64,000 nucleotides of DNA. Origin: Atherix ibis (taxonomy: Eukaryota; Arthropoda; Insecta; Diptera; Athericidae). The position numbers and the translations under genes are program-made. Under the pieces are notes generated by a model. It saw nothing but the letters and a program-made list of their open reading frames with translations. It did no database searches and was not told the origin of the DNA. Where the stretch lies: positions 75,012,868 through 75,076,867 of the forward strand of contig OY282607.1 of assembly GCA_958298945.1 (NCBI GenBank). Reading direction: 5' to 3'. Position 1 is the first letter of the stretch. Every line of letters starts with the position of its first letter. Shown here in pieces: positions 26,901 through 35,715 of this stretch.

Positions 26901-29900
26901 TTATCAAGACGATATTTTAATTGATGATGTTTTAGTTTTCCATACCATAAAGGGTAAATATATATGTATTGTATATAAACATATGAAATATACGGTTCCG
27001 TTTATTTTTCCTGGTGTGTTATATTGAAACTACAAAAATCTTAAAGCCAAATTTTATTCTGAATGAGCAGCCACAAGGCCTCGTATTTTGTAAAGTAAGC
27101 AAAAATTCTCTAGTACGATTGTATGCATATATGTAATAATGTTTCTCAATATTTGAGTATGTATATTTCTTATATGTATTTATGTAGGAGTACGAGTATG
27201 TTATTTACAAACAAACAATTCTAATTTATTGGAGTGCAATTATCCAGAAGCCTCAAGGAAATGCTGAATTTTTTGAATGTTTACATTGAATTTTCGGTTA
27301 TGTAGCGGATAGGTTTATTTTGTTTTAAATTTTTTACGCATTTATACATATATGTTTATAGTATTGATAAACAATATACGCATTTGTCAATATAGATTAT
27401 AGCTGATATTAACGCAAGTTTACAGTTACATCCTCTTTAGAGAGGAAAGAATATTGCTCAGGATTGTGTACATCATACTACCTTATTTTAATTTCATAGC
27501 TCTTCTACGGTAATTTCCAAGGAGTAGAATACAAAATTCTTAGAAATATATTCTTTTTCAGCTGAGGTTGCATAATGTTGTATTCTTTGTCCCATTCTAT
27601 ACAACATTTGCACCTTTTGTGTTCATCATAATGTGGAGTGTTCAGATCGGAAGCCAAATTGGTGATCAGGAATAATTTTTTCATTAACTAGAACTGGGTA
27701 GAGTCGTTTTAATAGGAGTTTTTCAAATATATTACCAAGAATTGGTAAGAGGCTGATAGGTCTATAGGGGGAAGGAGAATTAATGGGTTTATTTAGTTTA
27801 TCAGAATCATTTTAATGTCAGCATATTTCCAGAGTAAGGGAAAATAGGTTGTGCGCAGGATACTATTGAAAATATATGGTTCCTTTTGTGTTCATCATAA
27901 TGAATTAAGCCAGGATCTAAATGCTCCTCTTGTTCCCTTCATAAATAATTTCATTCCTGTTTATACCATCAACATAATCATTTCGTAAGAGAACTATATC
28001 TTCATTATCCCCATCAAAAGCGCTCATCGGAGACTAAAGTGAAGGTGGTCCCAAAATTTATTAAAATCTCGTATCGTTAGTAGATATTTAATCTCACTTC
28101 TGCGCTTCATAAATTTGTAAATTAATTCGTGATATATACTCGTATTATAACCAGCAGCAATACATTACGAATTTATTTTCAAATATATAGTCCTATACAT
28201 CGAATAAATAATCCTTATAATTGCACATTTTCTTTCATAAACAAAAATAGATAAAAAATTGATTATTTTCTTCAAAATTGAAATTTTTAATGAACATTTT
28301 CTTATTTTGTTTGATAGCAAAGAAATGATATTTGATTAAGACTAATAGCACTGATATGGAACTTAACATTTAACTTGTATATATATTCTGCAGAATTGAG
28401 GAAGTATTATTAGATAATTGCTTATTTCTGTAGATTACTTTCCATTAGACCAATTTATTATATAAATCATTAATATTTAATTCTTTAAAAGCAACAAATT
28501 ACTTAAATACGTAAAATATTCTTGGTTTAAGAAAATATACTAAAATTTTGTTGTATGTGTATGTAGGTACTCGTATGTTTGCATTTACCTATGCTCCTAA
28601 AGATATGTCTTGTAGATGTCGTCTTTATGTAGATAGTAGTAATAAAAATATCGAAATATTTTAATATCTACTATCGAAAATTATTAATTAGTATTAATTA
28701 ATAAAAATTACTAATGTAATTATATTAAATAAATTTTTTTTAAATATTTATAAATACATTTGTTACTACATACTAAAATATAAATTTACTACCACACAAT
28801 GAATTATGAAACAAAGTTAATTATAATCGGATATAAATTCTTGAATTCATACACACATACTCGTACTCGTACATACATAATAATTTATTTTTAAAAAGTT
28901 TATGTAAAGATTATTAACAAACCAAATTGGACAGCTATAATGATTCTTCAAGAAAAAAAAATAATCATAAGTACAATGTAGAAAATAAACTTCGATTACT
29001 AAACAAATTATATTTCGATTGACCCCCGCCTTATCTTTCGGAATTGAACCGTTTAAGAGCGATACTAATTGTCTTTCGTTCATCCGTTTAATAATCGTTC
29101 TCGAACCGAAAAAGTTGCCTAAATATCTTCATTATGATAAGAACGCTAATAAATATTGTAAATAATTTATCAATTTTTTTTTTCATATCTTCAAATTTTG
29201 CTATCGTTTCTTTGGATTATATTATATCTGTATGACTTCACTGGAAAATTTATTCTCTATGCTTCACTAGATGGGGAGAATGAATTTAGGAGAAATTTTC
29301 ATTTATATTATTTTATTATAAATTTAAAAAAAAAATAATAATAGTTAAATAAACGTATTTTTATATACTATTAAAATTTTTTTTCATAATTTCATCCTTT
29401 AAATAATGTATTAAATGAAGAGTTTATCCAATTTAAGTTAAATACATTAAAAATTCAGATTTTCTCGCAGAACTTGATGGCTGTCACAAAATTTCTCCCG
29501 GAACTTGATGGTTTTGCACAATATTTGATGAGTTGTTGGGCCATTACTTAGCGGATGTTGATTTTTATATATTCTGCAGTCTTAAGATTGCCTGCGTAAA
29601 CATTATTTTATTTGTTTATTGTAAGGTTTCCTATACGTGTGGGTTGGCATTGGCAGTCTTTCTAATGTAAGTGGTCGATAGTTAGTTGAATTGAACAATT
29701 TGAAGTGTTTAAACTTTATGGAACATATTAAATTCTTTTAGAAAATTAAATAGAAGACTTGGGAAAGGATTTGTTACAGCTAGAGGCTCTACAATTGAAT
29801 GAGTCCTATTTAGAAATAAATTATTGGTTAAGTGAAATTTATTTAAAATATAGGCCACCGGAATATCGTGAAAAATAGGTTGTTTGCTATTGGTAAGTCC

Positions 29901-32900
29901 TAATTCTGAGAAACTTTCTTGCCAAGAATTTGGTAAACACAATTTTCCATAGTTTGCCATAAAAAAGTCCAATGGCGTCAAATCACACGATTTTGCTAAC
30001 TGCCATTACCGAATCTCGAAATTACGAATTTTTCGCGCAAGAACACCAAAACTTGATATGTTATGTGGTTTGTATTGCCGTTTTGTTAGATGAAAATCTT
30101 TAACTTCAGGTTAAAAAAATGTGGTTATCATATGGCCATAACGCTCAGATTTGACGGTAACAGTATATCCTTCATTTTCAAAAAATACGCACACCAGAGA
30201 GTCAATTTTCGTTGATAAAATGGATTTTCCACATCCACTTGTGGGGTATCGGAGATCCATATGGGGCCATTTGGCTTAAAGACATATCAACCGAGAGAAA
30301 AATCAGCCTGATCGGTAAAGAAAATCTGTTCGAAACATCAGAATTCAAAGCCCCTCGCTCCACCTCAACGGTGTATCTTCTACGCATTCTTTTTTTTTAT
30401 TTTTTTTTATTTGCAACTACAATTTTATTGCAAGAAGCAGATTTACATAACATTTTAATTAACAATCTTGTGCATCATGAAACCCACTGGCGTTTCTCCA
30501 ACTAACGGAAGTTAGATTCCTCTGGAAAATCTCAAGGCCATTGTCTCTTAAGTCTCCGATGAGTGTTTCCGGGGAGGGCTGTACAAGACAATTCTCTCAC
30601 AAGTGGATTATGATGATAGGGTAAACGGGAGTGAAATTTTTGATATCGGGAAATGCACAGGTCATAAACAAAGGGAACACTTAGGTCACGATGTATTACA
30701 GTGTTACGAACATAAAAGGGGGCATCAACAACTTTACGGAGAATCTTGGATTGTAAGGCCTGGGGACGCGATAGGAATTGTAACGTTTCGTTGAACCCCA
30801 AAGTTCAATTCCATATGTCCAAATTGGTTTTATAATTGTATTGTAGATTAAAAGTTTACTTTTAATTGTTAGTTTTGAGCATTTGTCCAGTAGTCTAAGA
30901 AGTTGTAGGTAACGTCTGTTAGCTTCAACTCTTTTTAGTCTTGTATATGGGTTCCATGTTAGTCTCTTGTCCATGTAAAGTCCCAAATAACGCACTTTAT
31001 CATATTGCGGTATCATGTTGCTATTAAGGTATAAAGAGGTAGGTTTACCTTGACAAAGTGTGAAAGTACTGTGAGCACTCTTCTGTTCATTTACCTTCAC
31101 TCTCCATCTCTTAAACCAAGATTGAAGGTTGTGGATATGGGATTGTAAATTGTTAGAAGCTATGTCAGGATTTGAATGGGTAGCAAGCATGGCCGTATCG
31201 TCTGCATAAGTAGCAATGATAGTATTAGGATCAGCTGGGATGTCATGGGTATAAATATTATATAAGATGGGACCAAGGATACTGCCTTGTTGGACTCCGG
31301 CTAGAATAGGATATATTTCCGAGGATTCTGAGTTAATTGCAACTTAGAAATATCGTTGGGAGAGTTATGCATTTATGATAAGTTAGTATGTTGAAGGAAG
31401 AAAGCTCTTGAGTTTCCAAAGGAGTCCAGGATGCCACACACGATCAAAAGCTTGGGAGATATCTAGAAATACTCCTGGGCAATACTCTGTCCTCTCAAGA
31501 GAGGATGCATTGCTGGATAGTGGAGTGTTCAGATCGGAAGCCAAATTGGTGATCAGGAATAATTTTTTCATTAACTAGAACTGGGTAGAGTCGTTTTAAT
31601 AGGAGTTTTTCAAATATCTTACCAAGAATTGTTAAGAGGCTGATAGGTCTATAGGAGGAAGGAGAATTAATGGGTTTATTTGGTTAAGGAATCATTTTAA
31701 TGTCAGAATATTTCCAGAGTAAGGGAAAATAGGTTGTGCGCAGGATACTATTGAAAATATATGTGATTAAAACTAAAGCTTTTCGGAAAATTTGCTTCAG
31801 AATAGGAGCTGTTATTAGATCATAACCAGGAGCGTTTTTATTGGGAAGGCGCAGAATTGTAGATTTAATTTCCGAGGGCTTAAAATTTTTGGGAGGAAGA
31901 CTCATAGGGAGTGGGAACATTAGTTCTTCGATGATTTTGTTAGTATGTGATTTATCTTCTATATCATCATGTGGAGCAAAAGTATTTACCAAATGTTTAG
32001 CAAATACTTCAGCTTTTTCTTTGTCTGTTTTTTCCCAGTTACCGTCATTTTGTTTCAGTGGGTGTGATGTTCTTTTATACGAGAGTATTCGTCTAGTGGC
32101 TTCCCATAAATAAATATTGTCACTAAGCGATTTTGTATAAGTTTCATGCCGTTCATAATAGTACTTACTAATTTCCATTTTTAGTTCACGTTGTAGTCGG
32201 TTAAGTTCCTGTTTGTAGCTAGGCATTCGTACGCGTTGCCATTGCATTCTCATTTTTCTTTTTTCGTTAATTAAAGTCCGTATTTTAGTTGGTAAATTTT
32301 GTTTTTGTAGTTGTGTCGTATTGTAAGAGATGTGAGCGATTGTGACTGGATGTTGTATATATATAGTGAGGTCATTTACAGCATCATTAATGTCATTTGC
32401 TGTTTTTAACGTTCGGTTTAAGTCAATCTGTTGGTCTAATTTGTTTCTAAATCTGTTCCAGTCTATTTTGCCATTTATCAGCCTAGGATGAAGGGTCTTT
32501 AAGATTGGTTTAGAAATAAGGGTAAGGAGAACAGGACTATGATCAGAGTTTAAATCGGAAAGAGTTTCAATATTAGAATTCATGGTAATTGAAGGAGTGC
32601 TAATGAAATAATCGAGGATATCAGGTCGTTTTGAAACAGATGTTGGCCAGTATGTTGGATTTGGAGGGGAGGTTATTTGATATGATGTATAGGATAGATC
32701 TTCTTGAAGAATCTTTCCTCGAGGGTTAGCAACGCGGCAACCCCATTGAGGGTGTTTAGCATTCTCTACGCATTCTTAAAATTTAATAGTACATTCTTAA
32801 ATATTTACACTATTAAATTTATAGAAATCGGAATAGAAAAAAATGTACATTGACTTCCAAATTACTCATTTTTTGTATGAAAAAAAAAATCCTCATTTGC

Positions 32901-34349
32901 TTACTATGATAATATCATACATTTTATTAAATAAATATTCATGTCTGCTGTTTTATGTACACACAAATAAGAAAATTATGTACAGTAATCTAATAGTAAT
33001 ATAAAAAAAACTTCATCTATGCGCAAAAAAGAAAAAAAAATACACAAAAGAATTTGCATTCGAATGCGATGAACCATCTGTGTCTATAAATTCGATCGAT
33101 AAAGTTTGTTATCGCTCATGTCTGTTTATTTAATTTAATATTTTCAATTTGAATTCATATCGATAATATACGGTTAAAAAAATTCACCATATATTTTTTT
33201 TTATCTATATCAATTTTATAATATCTGATAAAAACTAGTATTTACTTTTTAATTTATTTTATGTTAATTTTTATTTTTAGAAATTTAAAAGAAGCTGATA
33301 AGAAACCTTTTATTGAATTTGCTGAAAAATTACGTGTAGCTCATAAACAAGAACATCCAGATTACAAATACCAACCACGAAGAAAGAAGGCAAAAACGAT
33401 GAATAATTCTAGACCAATAACTCAACAACAAATTGGTATAAACAACGATGCCGGATGTGGCTCAATACTTGGGAAGAAAAATTATGGTTGCCGTGTTGAC
33501 TATTCAATAAGTGCAAGAAATGAGAGTGTACAAATCAATCACACATCAGATTTATCACATTCAAATTCTTTAAAAAATGATTTACAATCACCGTATGCTA
33601 TGTATAATGGAAATAGTCAGGCAACTGCATCTGTTACAATGCCTCTATCTATGGACATACCAGGAATATTAAGATCTGTGGATGAGATAAATTCAATGAG
33701 GAAATTCGATTTCAATCATCAGTTAGATTCACCTTCATCGACATCAAGTTCACTGCAGTCAATAACGGAAACGCATCCTTTGACACCTCCCGCAACACCT
33801 TATGCAACAACAACCAGTTCTGGTACTGTTCCTATTGGACCGTCAAAGTCTCCAGCAAAAAGATGTTCGCCACAAAATATACCAGATCAACATGATCATA
33901 TAACATACCAACATTGCATGTTTAATAATTCTATGAGTACACCAAATATCCAAAATTCATATCATCAAAAAGACAACATAGATTCTTATAGAGTTAACTC
34001 CCATCAACTACACCATCAACCGTATGTGGCGTCATCAACAGCAATTCCTAATTCGACCGTGAATTATACACATATGCATCCACATCAAGTTAGTTCCAGC
34101 TTCCTTTCATCTATTGATACTGATGTTGATCTGAAGGATATTGATGTATATTTGGATAATCATCAGGGACAATATTCTCGAAGTACTGCATTCAAACAGG
34201 AAGACAGTTTACTCCAATTACAACCTGTTGCAGTAGATAAATGCGTGCCTAGCGGCAATGATAACTTCATCAACAATATGGTTGATAATAATGGATTCTA
34301 TCATGACAATTCATCCTCTTATATTTGGAGTAATTATGCGAGCACATAA
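2700..34349 (+). CDS. Sox100B: SoxE-family HMG-box transcription factor (three coding exons, join 2700-2947, 26203-26349, 33281-34349)
   Basis: Splicing the three exons gives 1464 nt and 487 residues, close to the usual length of SOX9/SOX10/Sox100B (roughly 460-530). Domains in order: an Asn-rich run (about residues 28-50); a possible SUMO site VKKE (55-58); the SoxE dimerisation segment containing GYDWTLVP (about 63-81); the HMG box (about 92-161) with [25 protein letters not shown] and [12 protein letters not shown]; a Pro/Thr patch HPLTPPATP (about 297-305); and a Ser/His/Gln/Asn-rich tail with an acidic [12 protein letters not shown] stretch (about 288-299). SoxE proteins are nuclear factors that bind the DNA minor groove and act in gonad, gut and neural/glial programmes in animals; that role is family knowledge. 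The DYKYQP motif and the dimerisation segment place it in group E rather than B, C, D or F. An in-frame TAA at 2691-2693 forces the ATG at 2700. Gene symbol follows the Drosophila orthologue; some insects carry two SoxE genes, so one-to-one orthology is not proven. Confidence 0.93.
4300..4850 (-). pseudogene. Tc1/Tc3-like transposase relic
   Basis: On the - strand an open stretch (4516-4710) reads [14 protein letters not shown] then YYFHDLRNN and FSRLGSVMM. This is the block around the first catalytic Asp of Tc3-like transposases (usually [14 protein letters not shown]...YYWHDLR...GGGSVMVWG). Upstream on the same strand (about 4730-4830) a HTH-like piece continues in another frame. The second and third catalytic Asp are not recognisable. 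It lies in SoxE intron 1, antisense to the gene. Confidence 0.7.
7853..8467 (-). pseudogene. DD41D transposase, catalytic half (204 codons)
   Basis: The frame carries all three catalytic acidic residues. Asp18 is in [13 protein letters not shown], Asp111 in [11 protein letters not shown], and Asp153 in STPLDYFLW. There are 41 residues between the second and third, which defines the DD41D group first seen in rosa-like elements of fruit flies. [15 protein letters not shown] and [11 protein letters not shown] are also present. It is cut off from its DNA-binding half by a duplication (8472-8601) and a further frameshift near the N-terminus, so no whole transposase is made. A close copy sits at 45.06-45.7 kb. 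Confidence 0.88.
8472..8601. repeat. Tandem duplication inside the DD41D element
   Basis: 8472-8532 (61 bp) is repeated immediately as 8533-8601 (69 bp). The second copy differs by an 8-base insertion (TCTAATGG), itself a slip duplication of neighbouring bases. The duplication breaks the transposase frame. Confidence 0.9.
8554..8859 (-). pseudogene. DD41D transposase, DNA-binding half (101 codons)
   Basis: This is the paired/HTH N-terminal region: [59 protein letters not shown] and [10 protein letters not shown]. In whole elements this runs straight on to the FSDEAHF block. Here the frame ends inside the duplicated segment. The extreme N-terminus ([14 protein letters not shown]) is in another frame near 8890-8945. 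Confidence 0.85.
13865..14340 (-). mobile_element. Jockey-like LINE relic, 3' portion
   Basis: The + strand text is recognisably the same as 30490-31350, for example GGCGTTTCTTCAACTAACG compared with GGCGTTTCTCCAACTAACGG. It then follows the same order through AATTCCATAAGTCCAAAT and a TATAAATATTATATAA block. Large internal deletions have shortened it to under 500 bp. It ends just before the DD41D derivative at 14376. Confidence 0.75.
14376..15141 (-). mobile_element. Internally deleted DD41D element (non-autonomous derivative)
   Basis: The element is 766 bp, flanked by TA at 14374-14375 and 15142-15143. The terminal inverted repeats read CGGGTGATTTTTTAG from the left, and the right end is CAAAAAATCACCCG. 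The - strand starts with [19 protein letters not shown] and [12 protein letters not shown] and continues through a transposase DNA-binding region with stops. The frame then runs into a corrupted [13 protein letters not shown] / FSDEAHH-like block and jumps directly to the C-terminal remnant [18 protein letters not shown]. The central catalytic region, with the second and third Asp, is gone. It is a different DD41D family from the 7.7-kb copy. Confidence 0.85.
16200..16745. other. GC-rich island, unidentified, probably an element relic
   Basis: This ~550-bp block is far richer in G+C than its surroundings (GGCGGCGGGATG, CCCCCACGGGGG, ACCGCGGGTACG). No frame is open for long and no protein family is recognised. 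Composition and abrupt edges suggest the untranslated end of a retroelement, or a conserved regulatory block of intron 1. Confidence 0.35.
16748..16815. repeat. Short direct repeat TACAAGGAATATATGCCTAA
   Basis: The motif occurs twice, about 40 bases apart (near 16748 and 16789), at the right-hand edge of the GC-rich island. It could mark a slip event or the border of an insertion. Confidence 0.6.
16900..17640 (+). pseudogene. Tc1-like transposase relic
   Basis: The best block is [20 protein letters not shown] (17460-17525), the conserved region after the third catalytic residue of Tc1 transposases (usual form NLWDELDRRVRKR...SKD). Past a stop, other frames continue with a piece like [16 protein letters not shown]. 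Upstream, [12 protein letters not shown] (about 17272-17305, frame-shifted) matches the block that follows GGGSVMVWG. Further upstream there is a degenerate HTH and KNPFQ-like stretch. No catalytic Asp is intact and there are many frameshifts. Confidence 0.7.
21843..22035 (+). pseudogene. DD41D transposase fragment
   Basis: The frame reads [20 protein letters not shown] then IWVS. This is the block with the first catalytic Asp (DEAHF) and the VNKQNCRIW signature of rosa-like DD41D transposases. It is followed in other frames by remnants of the TVWC...GVIAPYFF segment (GGVIGPYFF-type). Nothing recognisable lies upstream, so it is a short internal fragment. Confidence 0.75.
22070..22130. repeat. 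Tandem repeat of GGTATGGTCACTGGCCTTTA
   Basis: Two near-identical units of about 26 bp (containing TGGCCTTTAAGATC) are followed by a partial third (ATATGGTCATTGGCC). Confidence 0.8.
22215..22350. repeat. Duplicated block AATTTGCGCAAACTCATCAA
   Basis: The unit from ATTCAAAATTTGCGCAAAC to AAGGATAGAATTC appears at about 22215-22266 and again at about 22280-22349, with an extra internal copy of the 20-mer in the second. It sits at the junction between the DD41D fragment and the LINE relic. Confidence 0.8.
22345..22985 (+). mobile_element. CR1/Jockey-like LINE relic, reverse-transcriptase part
   Basis: Plus-strand motifs in order: [20 protein letters not shown] then [13 protein letters not shown] (22350-22450), the fingers region of these polymerases (KSSGPDGIP...LKKC); [17 protein letters not shown] (22559-22610), the PQGSVLSPTLF block; then SWNDHIFNI-like and CLGFLKR-like sequence (about 22830-22900). 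Frameshifts and deletions, including the catalytic FADD region, make it dead. It is the same family as 1-870, but without the inverted duplication. Confidence 0.75.
25230..25875 (-). mobile_element. Jockey-like LINE relic, 3' third of the polymerase
   Basis: On the - strand, broken pieces follow the order of the better copy at 30.7-31.2 kb: an [14 protein letters not shown] block, KVNEQKCNH (cf. VNEQKSAHS), [13 protein letters not shown] (cf. [13 protein letters not shown]), then [14 protein letters not shown] and [21 protein letters not shown] segments. Multiple stops and frame changes are present. A 25-bp piece (GCTTTGTATATGATACAGG and onward) is duplicated near 25516 and 25593. Confidence 0.6.
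26203..26349 (+). CDS. Sox100B: SoxE coding exon 2: N-terminal two thirds of the HMG box
   Basis: This 147-nt exon has no start codon of its own and is too short to stand out as an open frame. It is preceded by a clean acceptor (TTATTTTCAG) and followed by donor AA|GTAAGT. In the frame set by exon 1 it reads [18 protein letters not shown] and continues through [20 protein letters not shown] and [13 protein letters not shown], which is helix 1 and helix 2 of a group E HMG box. Both ends are phase 2. The 3' boundary splits the codon after the conserved Trp of GKLW, the point where vertebrate SOX9 and SOX10 also carry an intron. Confidence 0.93.
27613..27902 (-). mobile_element. Internal LINE fragment bracketed by 21-bp direct repeats
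   Basis: 27634-27881 (248 bp) is nearly identical to part of the larger LINE at about 31526-31760. It starts and stops in mid-element, with no poly-A tail. The same 21 bases (CCTTTTGTGTTCATCATAA plus TG) occur exactly at 27613-27633 and 27882-27902, immediately outside the fragment, as a target-site duplication would. Confidence 0.85.
29700..30390 (-). pseudogene. DD41D transposase relic, host of a LINE insertion
   Basis: On the - strand, frame-shifted pieces appear in transposase order: QADFSLGGYVFKPN-like sequence near 30290-30350 (cf. [15 protein letters not shown]), [20 protein letters not shown] (about 30120-30190, cf. [12 protein letters not shown]), then [16 protein letters not shown] (about 29945-29995, cf. 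[16 protein letters not shown]) carrying the third Asp. The block with the second Asp is lost. Its upstream side is cut at about 30391 by the Jockey-like LINE. Confidence 0.75.
30696..31571 (-). pseudogene. Jockey-like reverse transcriptase, middle and C-terminal parts
   Basis: Broken frames on the - strand: [20 protein letters not shown] then [11 protein letters not shown] (31383-31571), the block with the first catalytic Asp (FLDISQAFD); SYNIYT-type and [18 protein letters not shown] pieces near 31250-31310; then at 30696-31190 [52 protein letters not shown] and [14 protein letters not shown], the usual thumb and C-terminal region. Confidence 0.8.
31684..32583 (-). pseudogene. Jockey-like ORF2 fragment: endonuclease end and start of reverse transcriptase (299 codons)
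   Basis: The frame begins with the end of the endonuclease ([12 protein letters not shown]) and runs through the linker to the first polymerase blocks: [20 protein letters not shown] (cf. K..APG.D.I) and [14 protein letters not shown] (cf. P..WK.A.V..I.K). It then breaks at about 31684, where a short deletion shifts the frame. A catalytic Asp-Asp block is not in this frame. Expression would need an active element promoter, which the 5' truncation has removed. Confidence 0.85.
32778..33280. other. AT-rich end of intron 2
   Basis: No gene is seen. Long A runs are present and the pyrimidine-rich tract before the exon 3 acceptor is at about 33262-33279. Confidence 0.5.
33281..34349 (+). CDS. Sox100B: SoxE coding exon 3: end of HMG box, C-terminal region, stop codon
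   Basis: Acceptor TTTTTATTTTTAG precedes the exon; its first base completes the Lys codon begun in exon 2. It continues [19 protein letters not shown] and [15 protein letters not shown], completing helix 3, the minor wing and the basic C-terminal tail of the HMG box. The remaining ~315 residues are low in predicted order and rich in Ser, Asn, His and Gln. HPLTPPATP resembles the PPTPPTTP patch of vertebrate SoxE, and an acidic stretch with [12 protein letters not shown] recalls the DVDIGELS region of SOX9/10; those two matches are by eye and weak. FKQE (about residues 436-439) fits the SUMO pattern. Stop TAA is at 34347-34349. Confidence 0.92.
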
Positions 34350-35500
34350 ATTAAATAAATACTAACCAGTTAATATTAATATTAATTTAATATATATAAG
34401 TTATCCTGGAAAATAAGAGAATTTATTGTATAATAAAGAAATATTCACTATCAGATAAATTATAAAATTTATTTATAAACCTCACTGTTATCGAATGCAA
34501 AACAGATATAATAAGAAGAGATAGCTAGAATTAAACTAAATTTTTTTAGCTTGTTTAATAGTTATAAGACTATTTTAAAATTGTTTGATTACTATCAATA
34601 TAATAATATAATTTTTTTCGAAATATTACCCTATTTTATTTCGGTTACTGATAAGGACATATGTAAATTTAAAAACTTATATATAAGTGTATTTTAAAAA
34701 AAAAAAAATTATTTATCTTTTACTTCTTAGAAAAATTATTTTGTTATTTAAATAAAAATTCTCTTATTAAGTATAATGAATTGGATTGAATTCTGGACAA
34801 AATAAAATTTACTATTCTGAAATTACATGTCAAAACCATTTAAAAAAAATCATTTTTAAATGTGCTGTCGTAATATTATTTCAAGATTTGTTTTATTTTT
34901 ATTTTATAAAATATATTAAAGTATCTGTAAAATTAAATTCATTCGCAAGTATTGATAGAAAAATATTTTTTTAAAAACAAGGACGTAGTAGCGTTTTTTT
35001 TAGTATCATTTGTGAAAATAAAATATCAAATAAATTTTAGTCTTTTTTATGTAAGAAAAAAATAAATAAAATTCATTTAATATTTTTTATCTCTGATATT
35101 TAGTTTAATTTATTTTATTTTAATAAATAAATAAGTTTCCAAAAATATTAAGTTTTTTTATATATAAAGTTGATACAAGATAACATGGTATGAAATCCGT
35201 GTTAAAATGCAAAAATATCGATATGATAAATATTGTTGAATACAACAGAATATAAAGTTAATAATTTTGTCCTTTTATTTATTTATTTTTAAATTATTGA
35301 AAATTTAATAATTTTACTATTAAGTCTGATCTTGATTTATAATTTATAAGAAAATTCATTTCAATTTCGTTATATTACGATAGGATTATTTAAAAAATTA
35401 TTATTTATAAATTTTATGTAAATATTAATTATTAAAAAATAAATTTAAGATTTACATTTTTAGTTTAGTGTTGATATTATATATTTATTCATTGAGGAAG
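34350..35500. other. SoxE 3' untranslated region and AT-rich downstream DNA
   Basis: The sequence is almost purely A/T-rich. Several AATAAA hexamers occur. No coding signal is seen. Confidence 0.5.
34432..34437 (+). terminator. Candidate polyadenylation signal AATAAA for SoxE
   Basis: This is a canonical AATAAA 83 bases after the SoxE stop codon. Other AATAAA hexamers follow in this AT-rich DNA (for example 34751-34756), so the true 3' end may be further downstream; sequence alone cannot choose. Confidence 0.3.
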
Positions 35501-35519
35501 AAATCCGTGCACGCTGATG

Positions 35520-35550
35520 CATAGTCTCTCATAGTCAAAGAGAGACTATG
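35520..35550. repeat. 11-bp perfect inverted repeat, 9-base loop
   Basis: CATAGTCTCTC at 35520-35530 pairs with GAGAGACTATG at 35540-35550. It lies directly before the dispersed repeat at 35553. Confidence 0.8.
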
Positions 35551-35552
35551 TC

Positions 35553-35715
35553 AAGCCGTCTGCACACGACGCTAATTTTCTAACTTCTTTTCTTGCCACA
35601 TTCGCTACTACTTTTCAGGTTGATTTTATGATAGTTTTTATGCGTGTTGGCTTCACAGGATACTTTTTTTAAAGTTCGATTTCCAGCTGTGAACAATTGA
35701 CACATACATACGTTA
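35553..35715 (+). repeat. Dispersed repeat, copy 1 (see 50342)
   Basis: It shares an ordered series of identical blocks with 50342-50505: AGCCGTCTGCA, TATTTTTC/AATTTTCT, CTTTCTT, GATAGTTTTTATGC, TGTTGGCTTCAC, TTTCTAGCTG/TTTCCAGCTG and ACATACATA. By eye about 70% identical. Copy 2 directly follows a DD41D relic, so this may be the 3' end of that family. Confidence 0.65.

Larger units (their letters stand above)
30392..32764 (-). mobile_element. Jockey-like non-LTR retrotransposon, 5'-truncated, with target-site duplication
   Basis: The insertion is bounded by TCTACGCATTCTT at 30379-30391 and again at 32765-32777, a 13-bp target-site duplication. The poly-A tail (seen as T-runs, 30390-30410 on the + strand) is at the low-coordinate end, as expected for a - strand element. 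The 5' end is truncated inside the endonuclease ([25 protein letters not shown] and LNSDHSPVL near 32520-32745). The reverse transcriptase follows. It is the youngest-looking LINE in the window, but several frameshifts and a deletion around 31190-31390 leave it dead. Confidence 0.9.
26350..33280 (+). other. SoxE intron 2 (about 6.9 kb, inside the HMG box)
   Basis: Donor GTAAGT and acceptor TTTTTAG join exons 2 and 3 in phase 2. The intron holds a LINE fragment with flanking repeats (27613-27902), a DD41D relic (29.7-30.4 kb) and a 2.4-kb 5'-truncated Jockey-like LINE inserted into it. The rest, including 26350-27600 and 27910-29460, is AT-rich with no product I can support. Confidence 0.9.

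Noticed and set aside
29460..29560. GC-richer block with repeated GAACTTGATGG
   Set aside because: Short imperfect repeat only; could not tie it to an element or gene.
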